Part shown: piece by piece, positions 1 through 10,309 of the stretch | Position numbering within the stretch: the first letter of the stretch is position 1 | Layout: every line of letters starts with the position of its first letter | Source: Eleusine coracana subsp. coracana | Taxonomy: Eukaryota > Streptophyta > Magnoliopsida > Poales > Poaceae | Direction: 5' to 3' | Assembly (NCBI GenBank): GCA_032690845.1 | Contig: CM064422.1 | Span: forward strand, 8,990,001 to 9,054,000 | DNA: 64,000 nt | Notes under the pieces: model-generated | The model's input: only the letters and a program-made list of their open reading frames with translations | What the model was told of the DNA's origin: nothing | The model's database searches: none | Position numbers and translations under genes: made by a program

Positions 1-335
1 GTGAAGGGCTTCTTATTCTCCCGCGACGAGGCCTCGACGAGCGCCGCCAGCGACGCCGCGGCGGCGACACGCTGCTTCTCGATGTACTCGCCGACGCTAG
101 CGGCGGATGCGAATCCGCCCTCGTCGTGCCCGTCGGAGATGGTCGCCACGCTCGCCGGCGCAGCGTCGACGCCCGCCGTCCTCGCGACGAAGCGGGTGGT
201 GACGAAGGTGGTGGCCACGCCCCTGGACGCCAGGGCCTTGGCGAAATGCAGCATCGGGTTCATGTGGCCCTGCCCGGGGAAGGGCACCACGAGGATATGC
301 GCCGTCGTCATGGTGATGGTGGTTTCTTGGGACAT
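1..335 (-). CDS. UDP-glycosyltransferase (UGT74-like), N-terminal part only, cut by window edge
   Basis: This is the first part of a family 1 UDP-glucosyltransferase exon, read leftwards and running off base 1. It shows the N-terminal acceptor-binding Rossmann start, including FPGQGHMNP with the catalytic histidine, then ISDGHDEGG and a VGEYIEK helix. About 111 codons are visible. It is a close paralogue of the complete gene at 3143-5219; the two proteins align without gaps over this stretch. Two in-frame ATGs are possible: 335 and 311. The second (MTTAHILVV) matches the paralogue's start (MAAHVLVV) better, so 311 is the likelier start. Members of this family transfer glucose from UDP-glucose to small molecules such as hormones, phenolics or glucosinolate-like acceptors in the cytosol. 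The acceptor cannot be told from sequence. Whether the gene is intact beyond the window is unknown. Confidence 0.85.
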   Translation of the reverse strand, partial: MSQETTITMTTAHILVVPFPGQGHMNPMLHFAKALASRGVATTFVTTRFVARTAGVDAAPASVATISDGHDEGGFASAASVGEYIEKQRVAAAASLAALVEASSRENKKPF

Positions 336-417
336 GGGGAAATGCAATTCGTATGTATCGGAGCAATATTGCAACGTGTTTTTTTTTACCAGGAATGATC
401 ACCTCATCAATATCCTC

Positions 418-426
418 ATATATATA
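418..426 (-). promoter_or_regulatory. TATA box of the UGT fragment
   Basis: An alternating TATATATA lies 83-115 bases upstream of the two candidate start codons, on the coding (minus) strand, just downstream of the motif CCGTCACATGG. The complete UGT paralogue has the same CCGTCACATGG motif upstream of its ATG, but the following bases read TACATCAA, so the TATA core is absent there. Confidence 0.55.
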
Positions 427-599
427 CCATGTGACGGAACTGCCTTTTAGTTTTTTTTTGTGTGTCAACAGTTGGCACGCAGTAACTCAAGTCTATGTAC
501 GTGTATGAACAAAACTCGTTTCCGAGAAATGCGTCTATGTAGACTTCAATCGAGCGGAGCACGCTGTAAATTTTGTAGTATATGTGGATTGTCATTATT

Positions 600-785
600 G
601 TGCTTCCACAATTGACCATGCCTGACTTGGAAACTCGGAAACATGTGAAATTATACAGTGGGATTTCCAATCTGCCCGGGCAACTTTTTGCACTTTGTAT
701 TTCGCGGGCTACAATCGATGCATTACATTTTGGGAGTATGATTTGTGCTGCCAACATGCTATTGTGTGTACAGGGGCCATGACTT
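600..785. repeat. UGT upstream block, copy 1
   Basis: The 600-785 sequence reappears in diverged form at about 1950-2222 in the same orientation. The clearest matching part is the TTTTGGGAGTA...GCCAACATGCT stretch at 723-783 and 2160-2220. A weaker third match lies at 5630-5672, upstream of the complete UGT. No gene is seen in the rest of 336-1949. Confidence 0.6.
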
Positions 786-1949
786 GGCTCGACAGGCAAA
801 TCCATGGTGCCTGATCTGTGCAGGGCAGTCAACAACAGAGCACGGCGACAGAGAACGGTACAACACGGCCTGACAAAGAAACAATGGATCTCACACATTA
901 CAGGGCCGCTCGCTGTGCTGGCCATCGTGCAATATTTGCACCTGTGGCCACGGCGCCACGCCTTTATGGAAATCTCGCTACAACCAGGAACGGCAGATTC
1001 AGATATACTGACGATGGACAGCATCATTACAATACACAGGGAAATCTGCTTGCAAGTTGCAACATGTACTCTCTCTGATGGCTGGTGTTAAGTCTTCATG
1101 TACATTGCCCTCCACAGGCAAATCTAGATGGCAGAACGGTGCAAGCGGATCGGGGACTGTAGGACGACGACACATGTGTCCTCTCCGATCAGCTACCTGA
1201 ACACATCACTGCCCCGACTGTCAAACAGGTATGGTGGGACGCACACATGGATCAGCATGGAGTAACGCTCCTACGATGAAGAGATAAACATACCTGGCAC
1301 ATGGCGCAAGATGCGAGCAGGAGTGCCCAATAAGAAGCCGAGCCAAGAAAGGATCTCGGGCTCTCGGCACAATGTTCCTGCTGGTTTCTTTCCTGGCACT
1401 GGTGGTAAGGACGCAACAACAGTACCTTCCAGAATCAAGCTGCGACCATGGCGAGCATTGGGAGCGCATCAGGGATGAGGCCATGGCGTGAATCACCACA
1501 CGAGAACAACACACCTTAGGAGTCTCGTATGGTGAGAGTAGGCCTTTTTTTTTCGTTGGGCTTTTTTCCTAGTTTGGTAGCATTTGATCCTTATTATTGT
1601 AAAATTCCATGTATGGCTATAAGCTAGGTTCAAGTAACCGGTGAACCAGCCGTTTATGAACAGTTGGAAAACCGTAGGTTCATCAGAAAAACCAACTGTT
1701 GCTACAGTAATAATTTCAGTTTTCTACAGTTAACCAGTCGGACGAAGCAACCGACCCGGCCAGGTTTTCCGATTAATCGGGTTAACTAGACGGTTTTCAC
1801 TACGCTGGCTATAAGTGATCGTAAAAATAGGTCGTGTAGTCATTGACCACATCTCTTTTCTTAATACAAAGATATGTAGCTATTTTGTGTATTCTAGAAA
1901 AAAAAATTATAAAAGTCAGGGCCCCTTTGTACATGTGAACTGTCGTTCT

Positions 1950-2222
1950 GCTTCCAGAAGTAGTTGTACTTGAGTTTGGAGATTCGAAAACTGCCAAATG
2001 CATATGAACATGTACAGGGATTTCGAATTTGAGGGGCCAATTTCAGCAGCTTGATTTATTTCTATGCTCAGTACATTGGCTAGGAACACTCTGAACCCAG
2101 CCAAGCCACGTACAACGATGCATGAACTCTACATTATTAGTTTATTACCTTTAGAAATGAGGCATTTTGGGAGTACGATTAATGCAGCCAACATGCTGGT
2201 TTATGTACAGAGAAGCCATGGC
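1950..2222. repeat. UGT upstream block, orphan copy 2
   Basis: This is a diverged direct repeat of 600-785. It has no UGT coding sequence to its left, where one would be expected on the minus strand, so it may mark a deleted UGT copy. That interpretation is inference. Confidence 0.5.
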
Positions 2223-2532
2223 ATGTGGCATGCCTGTAGCAGCAGACCAAAAAGGCATGACACGCCTTATGCATGCTTAATAGGGCGTCAATCACTTTGG
2301 TGAATGGTGAGTACCCTGCAAACAGCGACTTTGTTACAGTTGATGTTAGATGTTGACCTCTCTCTATTAAAAAAAAAACTGCCGGAATTTGGAACTAGTG
2401 CAACTTGCACGGTGTTCAACAACAAGAGCCAACCTGCAGATGTCTTAGTGCTATCAGCCCAGGAGGAACAATAATGTTGGATCATGGCCGCTTACACACA
2501 CCTCACGTCTGATGTCTCTTTCTCTTTACAGT

Positions 2533-2875
2533 GGCTCTGTTTGGATATTCTACCCATGCTAGAGGTTAGAATTAGTTTCTAGCTGATGATTAACTTTAAA
2601 CTAACTCTAACTCTTGAGATATTTAGATGCAAGGGTTAGATTAATAGTAAAGATGCTAATGTAATCATTTGTCTTCTTTAAAGATAGAGGAAAAAAGTAA
2701 CTTTTTAGTGGACCCTACTTAAACTAGATCCATTTAGCACCTCTTAGATAGGCTAGTTTTTTTGAGTTGGTTAGATACAACTAATCCAAACTAACCCTAC
2801 CTATTTGAAGAATTTAGAATTAGTTATGCTCAAACTAACCCAAACTAACTCTAACCCATAAATTCAAATGGGGCC
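2533..2875. mobile_element. MITE family A, copy 1 (about 343 bp)
   Basis: The terminal inverted repeats pair GGCTCTGTTTGGATATT on the left with the complement of AATTCAAATGGGGCC on the right. The interior is rich in alternating TTAGAGTTAGTTT and CTAACTCTAACC sequence and folds back on itself. The three bases AGT flank both ends, a probable target-site duplication. A second copy of the same family lies at 14990-15299. It has no coding capacity. Elements with this GGCCCTGTTTGGAT-type end are common non-autonomous DNA transposons in grasses. Confidence 0.75.
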
Positions 2876-3142
2876 AGTGTACGAGTATATCATGAAAACA
2901 AATTCAAATCGAAATGCATTTATGACCAGAAATTCAAGTAAGATCTCATCTTAAAGTTGCTGCTCAAACTAAAACTGAGAAGAAGAGCCAACATCCACAC
3001 ATAGTAGAGAGTAGAATCTGTTGGAGGATAATCTCTCTACAAGCCTAAAATATTATTATTGCGGACACGAGGCCGAATCATAAACCAAACCAAAGCACTA
3101 ATCATCGAGAGCTTTTCTCATCAATTGACCTCCATCGCATCA

Positions 3143-5219
3143 TCACATCTCAGACCCTGCAGGTTCGCTACCCTCCAAAACCATCGCCTTCCACTTCTCC
3201 GCGGCTCCAGCTCGCACGAACTCCACGAACTCGTCCAAGCTCCGGTCGGAGCTGCCGCCGGGCGCCACCGCCGCGCGAGCCTGGTCCCTCCACTTCCCCG
3301 CGGCCTCACGCACGGCATCGCCGTCGTCCATGACCGCGCGCACGCACCGCTCGACCTCGCCGCGGAGGAACATGCCCGCGGCCGCGTCGCGGCGGGCGCG
3401 CACGCCGGCGGCCCAGGCCCGCTCGACGTTGCGCGCGTTCATGGGCTGGTCCGTCCACAGGCTCAGCGCCACCATGGGCACGCCGAAGCTGAGCGCCTCG
3501 AGCGTCGAGTTCCAGCCGCAGTGCGTGAGGAAGCAGCCCACGGCGGGGTGGGCCAGCACCTCGAGCTGCGGGCTCCAGCGCACGATCAGCGCGGCGCCCG
3601 ATGCCGTGGCCTCGTCCAGGAGGCCGAGCGGGAGGTTGGATTCGTCGGCGGCCCTGATCACCCACAGGAAGGGGTTGCCGGCGGCGAGGAGACCGCGGGC
3701 GATCTCCTCTGTCTGGGCGGCGCCGAGCGACGCGAAGCTGCCGAAGGAGACGTAGGCCACGGAACCCGAGGCCTTGGTGTCCAGCCACTTGATGCAGGCG
3801 TCCTCCGGGTTCAGCAGGTTGGCGCCGTAGGTGATGCGACTGACGGTGCCGGTGCCAGCAGTGGGCAGTGGAATGCACGGCCCGATGGCTCGGGCTTTCA
3901 TGTGGTTTTTCAGTCCAGTCAAGACCTGGCACAGCAAAATGATTAGTCAGTTTAGTTTTATGCCAACACCTGGCACGGCAATAAAAAATGATTAGGCAAT
4001 TTAAGGAAATAGTATAAGTATAACCACAATATACATGGTAAGTGATACAAAAATACCTATAGTTTTGTGAGACAGAGACCATATTGTAATGCGAAACATG
4101 CAATCCAGTTATTTAAAATGTACTCTTTGTATGTTCAAAATTATTGATACACTTTTCAATGTTAAACATGCAACGTGTGATCGTAAAAAAATACAAACAT
4201 TAAGTGGAACAAACACTTCAAGATCAAGCTTGAGCTATAGAAACACAAAGCTTAATTTTATCATTGATCAAAGTATAAATAAAAAAAGTTGGTCTATGTG
4301 GGACATAAAACTTGATTTCATCCCTAAAAACGGGAAACGGTGATAATGTTTTGACCATGAACCAAATAAGCCCTTACATCGGCCTAGCCTAGCCTAGCCT
4401 GACAAATGCTTAGGTCTAAAATCTAGCGCGAAACTGAAAAAAAAAAGTTATTCGCGGTAAAATTGTAAATGAAAAATTCCTCTTTACAAATATTAACGGA
4501 TTACATACAACAAATATGCGACAAAGTTAAAAGCGTGAATAAAGAAAATGTTTCAGATCTTAGGGGCTCACCTCACTCTCCAACTCCTCAAATGAGTTGA
4601 ATAGTACCCAGTCATCCTTCCCCTCACGAGCAAACTGCTTGAGCGCGAGTTCGGCGAGCACCGGGTATGGCCCGGGGCCTATCGCAAACGACGGGAACTC
4701 TGACCTATCCATCTCCCGCAGGCCCTCGAACGCCTCGCTCCTCACTCCCACGCCGTCCTCCTCCCGTTCCGGTGGCACGGCGAGCATCCCCTGGCCGACG
4801 TAGTGGTAGACGGCGCTGACGGCGCAGGACTGCGTGGAGAACGGCACGGCGGGGATGCCCGCCCGCCGCGCCACGGGCAGCACCCACTGCTCGTACGAGT
4901 CGTACACGATGCACGTGAACGACTCCGACGAGGCGGCACGCGCCTCGATGAGCGCCGCTAGCGACGTCGACGAGGCGACCGTCTGCTTCTCGAGGTACTC
5001 GCCGACGCTGGCGGCCGACGCGAAGCCGCCCTCGTCGTGCCCGTCGGAGATGGCCTCCACCTTCGCCGGCGCCGCGTCCACGCCGGCCGTCCGCGCGATG
5101 AAGTGGGTGGTGACCAGCGTGGTGGCCACGCCCTTGGACGCCAGCGCCTTGGCGAACTGCACCATGGGGTTCATGTGGCCCTGCCCCGGGAAGGGCACCA
5201 CGAGGACGTGCGCCGCCAT
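3143..5219 (-). CDS. UDP-glycosyltransferase, UGT74-like, complete
   Basis: There are two exons, 5219-4572 and 3925-3143 (stop included), split by a 646-base GT-AG phase 0 intron after ELESE; the product is 476 aa, normal for plant family 1 UGTs. GHMNP near residue 15 carries the catalytic histidine and VYDSYEQW the partner aspartate. The 44-residue PSPG box spans about residues 333-376, starting WSPQLEVLAHP, containing HCGWNSTLEA and ending WTDQ; the final glutamine favours UDP-glucose. The usual P before WTDQ is an L here. The start at 5219 was chosen because MAAHVLVVPFPGQGH is the family N-terminus; the reading frame is open further upstream, but without family homology. The likely role is cytosolic glucosylation of a small acid or phenolic; the acceptor is unknown. 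It sits in tandem with the partial paralogue at the left edge. Confidence 0.93.
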
Positions 5220-6135
5220 GGATGGAAAACTTTGCAGGTGGCTAGGAAAGATCGATCGATCGATGGGGAAATTCCTCCTTTCCCTGGAGCAATGTTGCAA
5301 CGATATTAGTAGCCTGCTGCTGCTCGTGACCACTTTGATGTACCATGTGACGGCGAGCGAGCTTGCTGAAATGCGTTTCTCCACGTATCCTCGCTAGCGA
5401 CAGTTGTTTCCGTTTCTTCATGCACCATAAAGATGTACTACGTAAACTCTCTCCTGCTCATAGGATCAGTGCTGCTTGTAAACGAAGCTTTTTAGCTACA
5501 AACAATGGGTGAGCTGTGTCAGTCTGCTGTGCAGTGCTTGACTCGAAAGGAATTCGAAAAGTTTTGGGGCCAGACAAACGACGAACAGCTGGGTGCGTGA
5601 ACCATGGAGTACAACTCTTTACAAGTAAAAGAATTTCGGGAGTACACTAATTCCCTGCCGAAATGCTCTGGTCATTCTGCATGATTCTCCAGCTCTCACT
5701 GTGAAGAAGCTGGCGTACAAGACGAAGCAGCAGGGGAAAGGAAAGAAATGGAGCAAGAACCCACCAATTCGATCAAGTGTATGCAGGAATGGAACAAGGC
5801 GATTCTTAAAGCCATCTGATATTTTTGGGGTTGGAAACAGTAGATTGATAGGGCGCTACAGGGGCTCAAATCAACGATTTGGAGCACGAGATCGCACACA
5901 CCAGTGAGCTAAAGCATCAGGTGTCTGAATTACGATAAATTTAGTGTGAAACCAGTCGGTGCAGGCTTCGCTGACGCCAGGTTGTAGTCTGATGTTGCCA
6001 CGGGGGTAACAGACTCTCCAAAAAAAGCTTTTGCTTCGACTTTGTTGTCGTTTCTGTTGTATAGTTTTGGTTTTATGTGAGAGTTGATTTAATTTGCTGT
6101 GTTCCAGACTTTCAGTGCACGTTCGAATGCTTGCT
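5220..6135. other. UGT upstream region, no gene seen
   Basis: This holds the UGT leader, including a GATC-repeat patch at 5249-5261, and a weak third copy of the UGT upstream block at 5630-5672. Short open frames at 5696-5907 on both strands have no recognisable protein features. Confidence 0.5.
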
Positions 6136-6250
6136 AATTTCCCAAGTGGATTCTTTTTCTTTTTTCAGTTTTGTACAGACCTTTAAATTTTAATAAAATT
6201 CTGTAGGGGCTTGCCCCTCCAGTTCGTTCAAAAAAAATTTCCCAAGTGGA
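6136..6250 (+). mobile_element. Extremely 5'-truncated LINE insertion (about 85 bp) with 15-bp TSD
   Basis: The 15-mer AATTTCCCAAGTGGA occurs at 6136-6150 and again, perfectly, at 6236-6250. Between them lies TTTTAATAAAATTCTG followed by a CCCCTCCAGTTCGTTC end and a run of A. That is the look of the 3' end of a grass LINE. A perfect long target-site duplication plus a poly-A tail is the signature of target-primed reverse transcription that stopped almost at once. Confidence 0.75.
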
Positions 6251-6581
6251 GAGAAGAATGTGAAGAAACCTTGAGCAATTTTTGGGGAGGCCGATGGTCT
6301 GTGTCAGCGTGGCGGCAGCAGCTGTGGTATGGAAAATGAGAAATTTACACGGCAGCAGGAGGAGAAAAACGCGCCTTGCTCATGAACGGGCTGCGGCATG
6401 CAACAATCTGAACCCCCAAAGTAAACAAGAGATCTACTGAAAAGTAAAACGAAGAAAAAAAGAACGCAATTGGTAACTTAACTTGGATAGGTAAATGAAC
6501 TATATTTTGTAATATTCACAATCATTAATTACAGCAGTCATTACATACAAATACAACAGCAGGATGTGATTCTCTGTCAAC

Positions 6582-7653
6582 TCAGGCACATTGGATCTTG
6601 CGCCTCTTGTGCAAGTTTGGAGAAATCATCGTCAGCGGGTCCTTCATGTTGTTGGGCAAAGCCGACGCCAGGTCCTCGTTGATTCTTGCCGGCGCAGCAG
6701 GGGCGTTGAGATCGTCGAACCAGGGGTGCTTGAGCGCGGCGCTGGCCGTGAGCCGCTTGTCGGGGTTCCACGTGAGCAGGCCGCTGAGTACCTCGAACCC
6801 TTGCTGGGACAGCACCGTGGCAGGGAACTTGTGACGCAGCAGGCTTCGCCTCTGCCGGTGCCGTAGCCGAGGCAGCACCCCGGTGGCGAACGGCGTGGTC
6901 GAGAACCACGGCCACGCCGAGCACGTCGACGATGGCGCGGATTTGCTGGCCTGCTGCTTCGCTGCCGTTGTCGTTGTCGTTGTCGCCCGGGAAGAAGAGG
7001 ACTTCACCGTTGATGAGCTCGGCCATGACGCACCCGAGCGACCAGGCGTCCACGAGCGCGTCGTAGTCGGGTTTCCCCAGCACCACCTCGGGCGCCATGT
7101 ACCACGTCGTGCCGGCCTGGGTGTACGGCGGCGCGTCGCACAAGTGCAGGGCAAGGCCGAGGTCGCAGATCTTGATCAGGTTCTGGTGGGCGCTCACGAG
7201 GAGGTTGTCGGGCTTGATGTCGCGGTGCACGACGTGGACCGCGTGCATCCGCTTGGCGCCCTGCAGCAGCTGCCACATGATGGCGCGGACCGTGGGTTCC
7301 GGGAGCGGCGTGTCCTCGTCGGCGCGGCGCAGGCGGAGGAAGTCGCGGAGGCTGGGGCCCACGTGGTCCATCACGAGGCGAAGCTCCATGGAGTCGGGGG
7401 CGCGGACCACGCCGCGGAACCCCACCACGAACGGGTTGCCGCTGCACGCCTCCAGGAACCTCTTCTCCCGCATCACCTCCGATTGGCCCTCGCCGGGATT
7501 GGCGAGGCGCTTGATGGCCACGAGATGGCCAGTGCCGCGGTGGCGAGCCTTCACGACGGAGCCGAAGCCGCCCTTGCCGAGCTCGCATATCGGCTCGTAC
7601 TCCTCCTCCAGGTTGCCCACGGCGAAGCGCTTCCGGCTGCTGATGGCCTCCAT
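6582..7653 (-). CDS. CDK-like serine/threonine kinase (CDKF-2-like), frameshifted in the C-terminal lobe
   Basis: This is an intronless protein kinase starting MEAISSRKRF at 7653. It shows the glycine loop GKGGFGSVV, lysine in VAIKR, HRDIKPDN, DLGLAL in place of the usual DFG, GTTWYMAPEVVLG in the activation segment, and DAWSLGCVMAEL. Up to about 6920 the frame is open and kinase-like. After that, homologous residues (WPWFSTTPFATGVLP, LLTWNPDKRLTA, ALKHPWF) continue in the next frame, ending at 6582. The original frame runs on with non-kinase sequence to a stop at 6577. The join lies near 6911-6920, where the sequence goes from VDVLGV straight into WPWF. Related kinases as I remember them have extra residues there, so a small deletion of 3n+2 bases is likely. 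It is either a pseudogene or a kinase with a scrambled last lobe; a sequence error is not excluded. It is head-to-head with the DUF538 gene, 815 bases apart. Confidence 0.75.
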
Positions 7654-8468
7654 CGTCGATCGCGAGGAACGGAGGAAAGCGGCTGTCGGGGGAGGTGGGT
7701 GGCAGGAGAGGAAAGTTGGGGAGGAATTGCGTAATGGCATCGCTGCACAGATCGCACTTTTTATAGTCGAGGAGCCTGCGTTCCGATTCCGCAGCCGACT
7801 CGGGAATCCGACCACGAACGGGACTCGAGTGCCACTGTTTGCTTACGGTACACGTACAAAGCACCGTCACGGAGTGGAGCAGAGATCGGCGTAGGCTCCC
7901 GGGGCCCAACAGGCTGCGAACGGGTACCATCATCATGCCATAAAAGACGGAATGATGGGCTCTGATGTCCATCTTTCCATGGGCTGTATGGGCCAAAATG
8001 CGCGGAAGTCAAGAAGCCCATTCCGGTTAGGAACGACGGCAATCCGAATTTCCTTCTATATGTTATCCTCTTATTAAAGAAAAACATTTCTATTATTTTT
8101 TAGATGCAGTGAAAATGTTTGTTGTTGTTGCGTTGTGATTTTTCTAGTTTCGTCTGTTGTTGCTTCTTCTAAGTTCTAACCAGTAATACAAAAAATTTAA
8201 AATTAGTGTTTTTCAAGAGCCAGGGAGGCAACGACACAGGTTTCAACGTTCTATCTGTTTGGAGCTTTGTGTTCTTCTGTTCCCCCAAGTAACATCCCAT
8301 CGCTCTTGATTCTTGAGTCTTGCCTCTTGTCCATCATGTTCAGGAAGGTCGACTAGTAGTTGACGAAACCAGCGGAGAGCCCAGGCCCAGAGGCCAGCAG
8401 CCTTCACTTGTTTCGCGTTTGTGCCGCGGCCGCTTGCCCATTCCTCCCTCCCTTCACCGGTCCCACCA

Positions 8469-10309
8469 ATGCCGCCCCTCGCTCTCCTCTTCCTCCTCCT
8501 CGCCGCCGGCGCGGGCCCCGCCGCGGCGTCGGCGGAGGATCCCGCGGCCCCTCCCTCGTCCCCGCCGCCTCCATCGCCGCCGCACAAGAACGCGACCCTC
8601 GCCGAGCTCCTCCCGCTGTACGGCCTGCCCCCGGGCATCTTCCCCTCAACCGTCACCTCCTTCTCGCTCGCCACCAACGGCAGCCTCGTCGTCGACCTGG
8701 CCGGACCCTGCTACGTCCACTTCGAGTTCCTCACCTACTTCGAGCCTCGCGTCACGGGCGTGCTCCGCTACGGCTCCCTCACCGACCTCTCGGGCGTCCA
8801 GGTCCGCCGCTACCTCGTCTGGTTCAACGTCATCCGCGTCAAGGTCGACCTGCCCCCGCCGCCGCGCTACGTGTACCTCGACATCGGCTGGATCACGCGC
8901 AAGCTCCCCGCCGCCGACTTCCAGTCCATCCACGCCTGCGAGGACTCCCAAGTGCCGCCTCTCATCCGCTCTCGCCGCCGCCGCCCAATGGTTCCAGGTA
9001 GGATGGGAACAGTTCTCCTCCTCCAGTGCTTTCTGTATTTGAGCATACTGCTGTATTCAATTAACCCTTTATGTGGGCTTATTGGAATGTTCTGCTGGTA
9101 AATTTTGGTCCCGGACTAGAAATTTAGTTATAGTGATTGATGATCAACATTCAATTTTAGCTTGGACTGGATTTCGTCAGTTCAATTAGAATGATTCGGA
9201 GAATATGTGGTTTAATGTGTTAGTTTTGTACGCAACTTGTTTATTCTTTCTAGAGCCTCTCTGGATGTTGATGGTGGTTGGTTTTGACTTCTTATAGAGG
9301 ATGGACTTTGTAGGTAGCGTAGCTTCGAAGGAAGAACTAGCAGAGAAATTCTTGTTGTGGTTAAATTTGACCTGGAAATTAAAGGAACGTGGTTGTAAAA
9401 TAATATGCACAATTACACTGTGGGAAGGTTGTTTTGAGCGGTCATAAATATATCGTTGTTCAGTGATGTACATGTTGACTTGGAATATGAAGATAATACA
9501 GTACAAGCAAGGACATAATAATGCAGTAGAGGTAACGAATGAATTAATTCCTTGAAAGGGAATAATGCTGAGCTTGATTTTAAGATTATGATTTGCCATC
9601 ACAAAAACAAGTTTCTACACTGAAGATTTGGGTATCAGAGCGCTATTACTGAAAGCAAACATTCTGTCTCTACCTATGTGTGTTCTTATTATCTTATGTG
9701 ACTGACTGACTGGTAGCAATAATGGATTTGTTTGCTTCTGAATTCTTTAGTCATGTTCATGTTTACTGAAGTCTGTCTGATATTTGGTGAAATATCTGAA
9801 CTGTCATCTAAATGGATTGATTGAGTCTGCTGTTTAGGCTGCTGGTTGTTACTGTCTGCCACTGATATTTACTTGCACTTGTGTCATCAATTCATTTGAA
9901 TATATTAGTGAAAATTGATTTGGCTTTATATTTGCTCTTGTGGTGTGCTAGCAATACAATATGTCAATTAGACATAAAGAAAAGGACATGCCAAAAGGTC
10001 AAAGGAACTAAAATTGATTTATTGGTTTTCATTGTATTCCTTGAGGAGGTCAATAGTGTCACTGGCAGAACAAAGAATAAAAAACATATGAAATTATCTT
10101 AAATCATTACAGTTAGGGCTCAGGATAATTGATTCAACTTATAGGATAAATTCCTACATGACCTGTAGACAAAACATTACGGTATGATTGTTTCATTGGG
10201 TAAAAGGCACTTTTCATCCAGGAATTTCTATTTAATATGACCATTGAACTTGTTTGCTAGATCTTAATATGTTTTGGACCAAATGCAGGACTTTGTTGCC
10301 CAATTTTAG
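8469..10309 (+). CDS. Secreted DUF538 protein, two exons, with a 1-base frameshift near the C-terminus
   Basis: Exon 1 is 8469-8997 and exon 2 is 10289-10309. The product starts MPPLALLFLLLAAGAG, a signal peptide, then a proline-rich spacer and the DUF538 core (LYGLPPGIFPSTV, GPCYVHFEF, LSGVQVRRYLVWF, VYLDIGWITRKL). The start at 8469 is preferred to the in-frame ATG at 8421 because it puts the hydrophobic signal first. After HACED the correct family ending, KCRLSSALAAAAQWFQ then DFVAQF and stop, is one frame away. The exon lengths total 550 bases, one more than a multiple of three. Removing one C from the CCC at 8947-8949 would restore a 182-aa protein. As written, splicing gives an aberrant tail; without splicing the frame stops at 9101. 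DUF538 proteins are plant-specific, stress-linked and of uncertain biochemical function. A paralogue is at 47858. Confidence 0.8.

Noticed and set aside
3059..3946. Plus-strand open frame of 295 codons
   Set aside because: It lies antisense to the UGT second exon, whose PSPG box is unambiguous; GC-rich third positions create the shadow frame.
8421..8468. Earlier ATG for the first DUF538 gene
   Set aside because: It would place 16 extra residues before a clear signal peptide.
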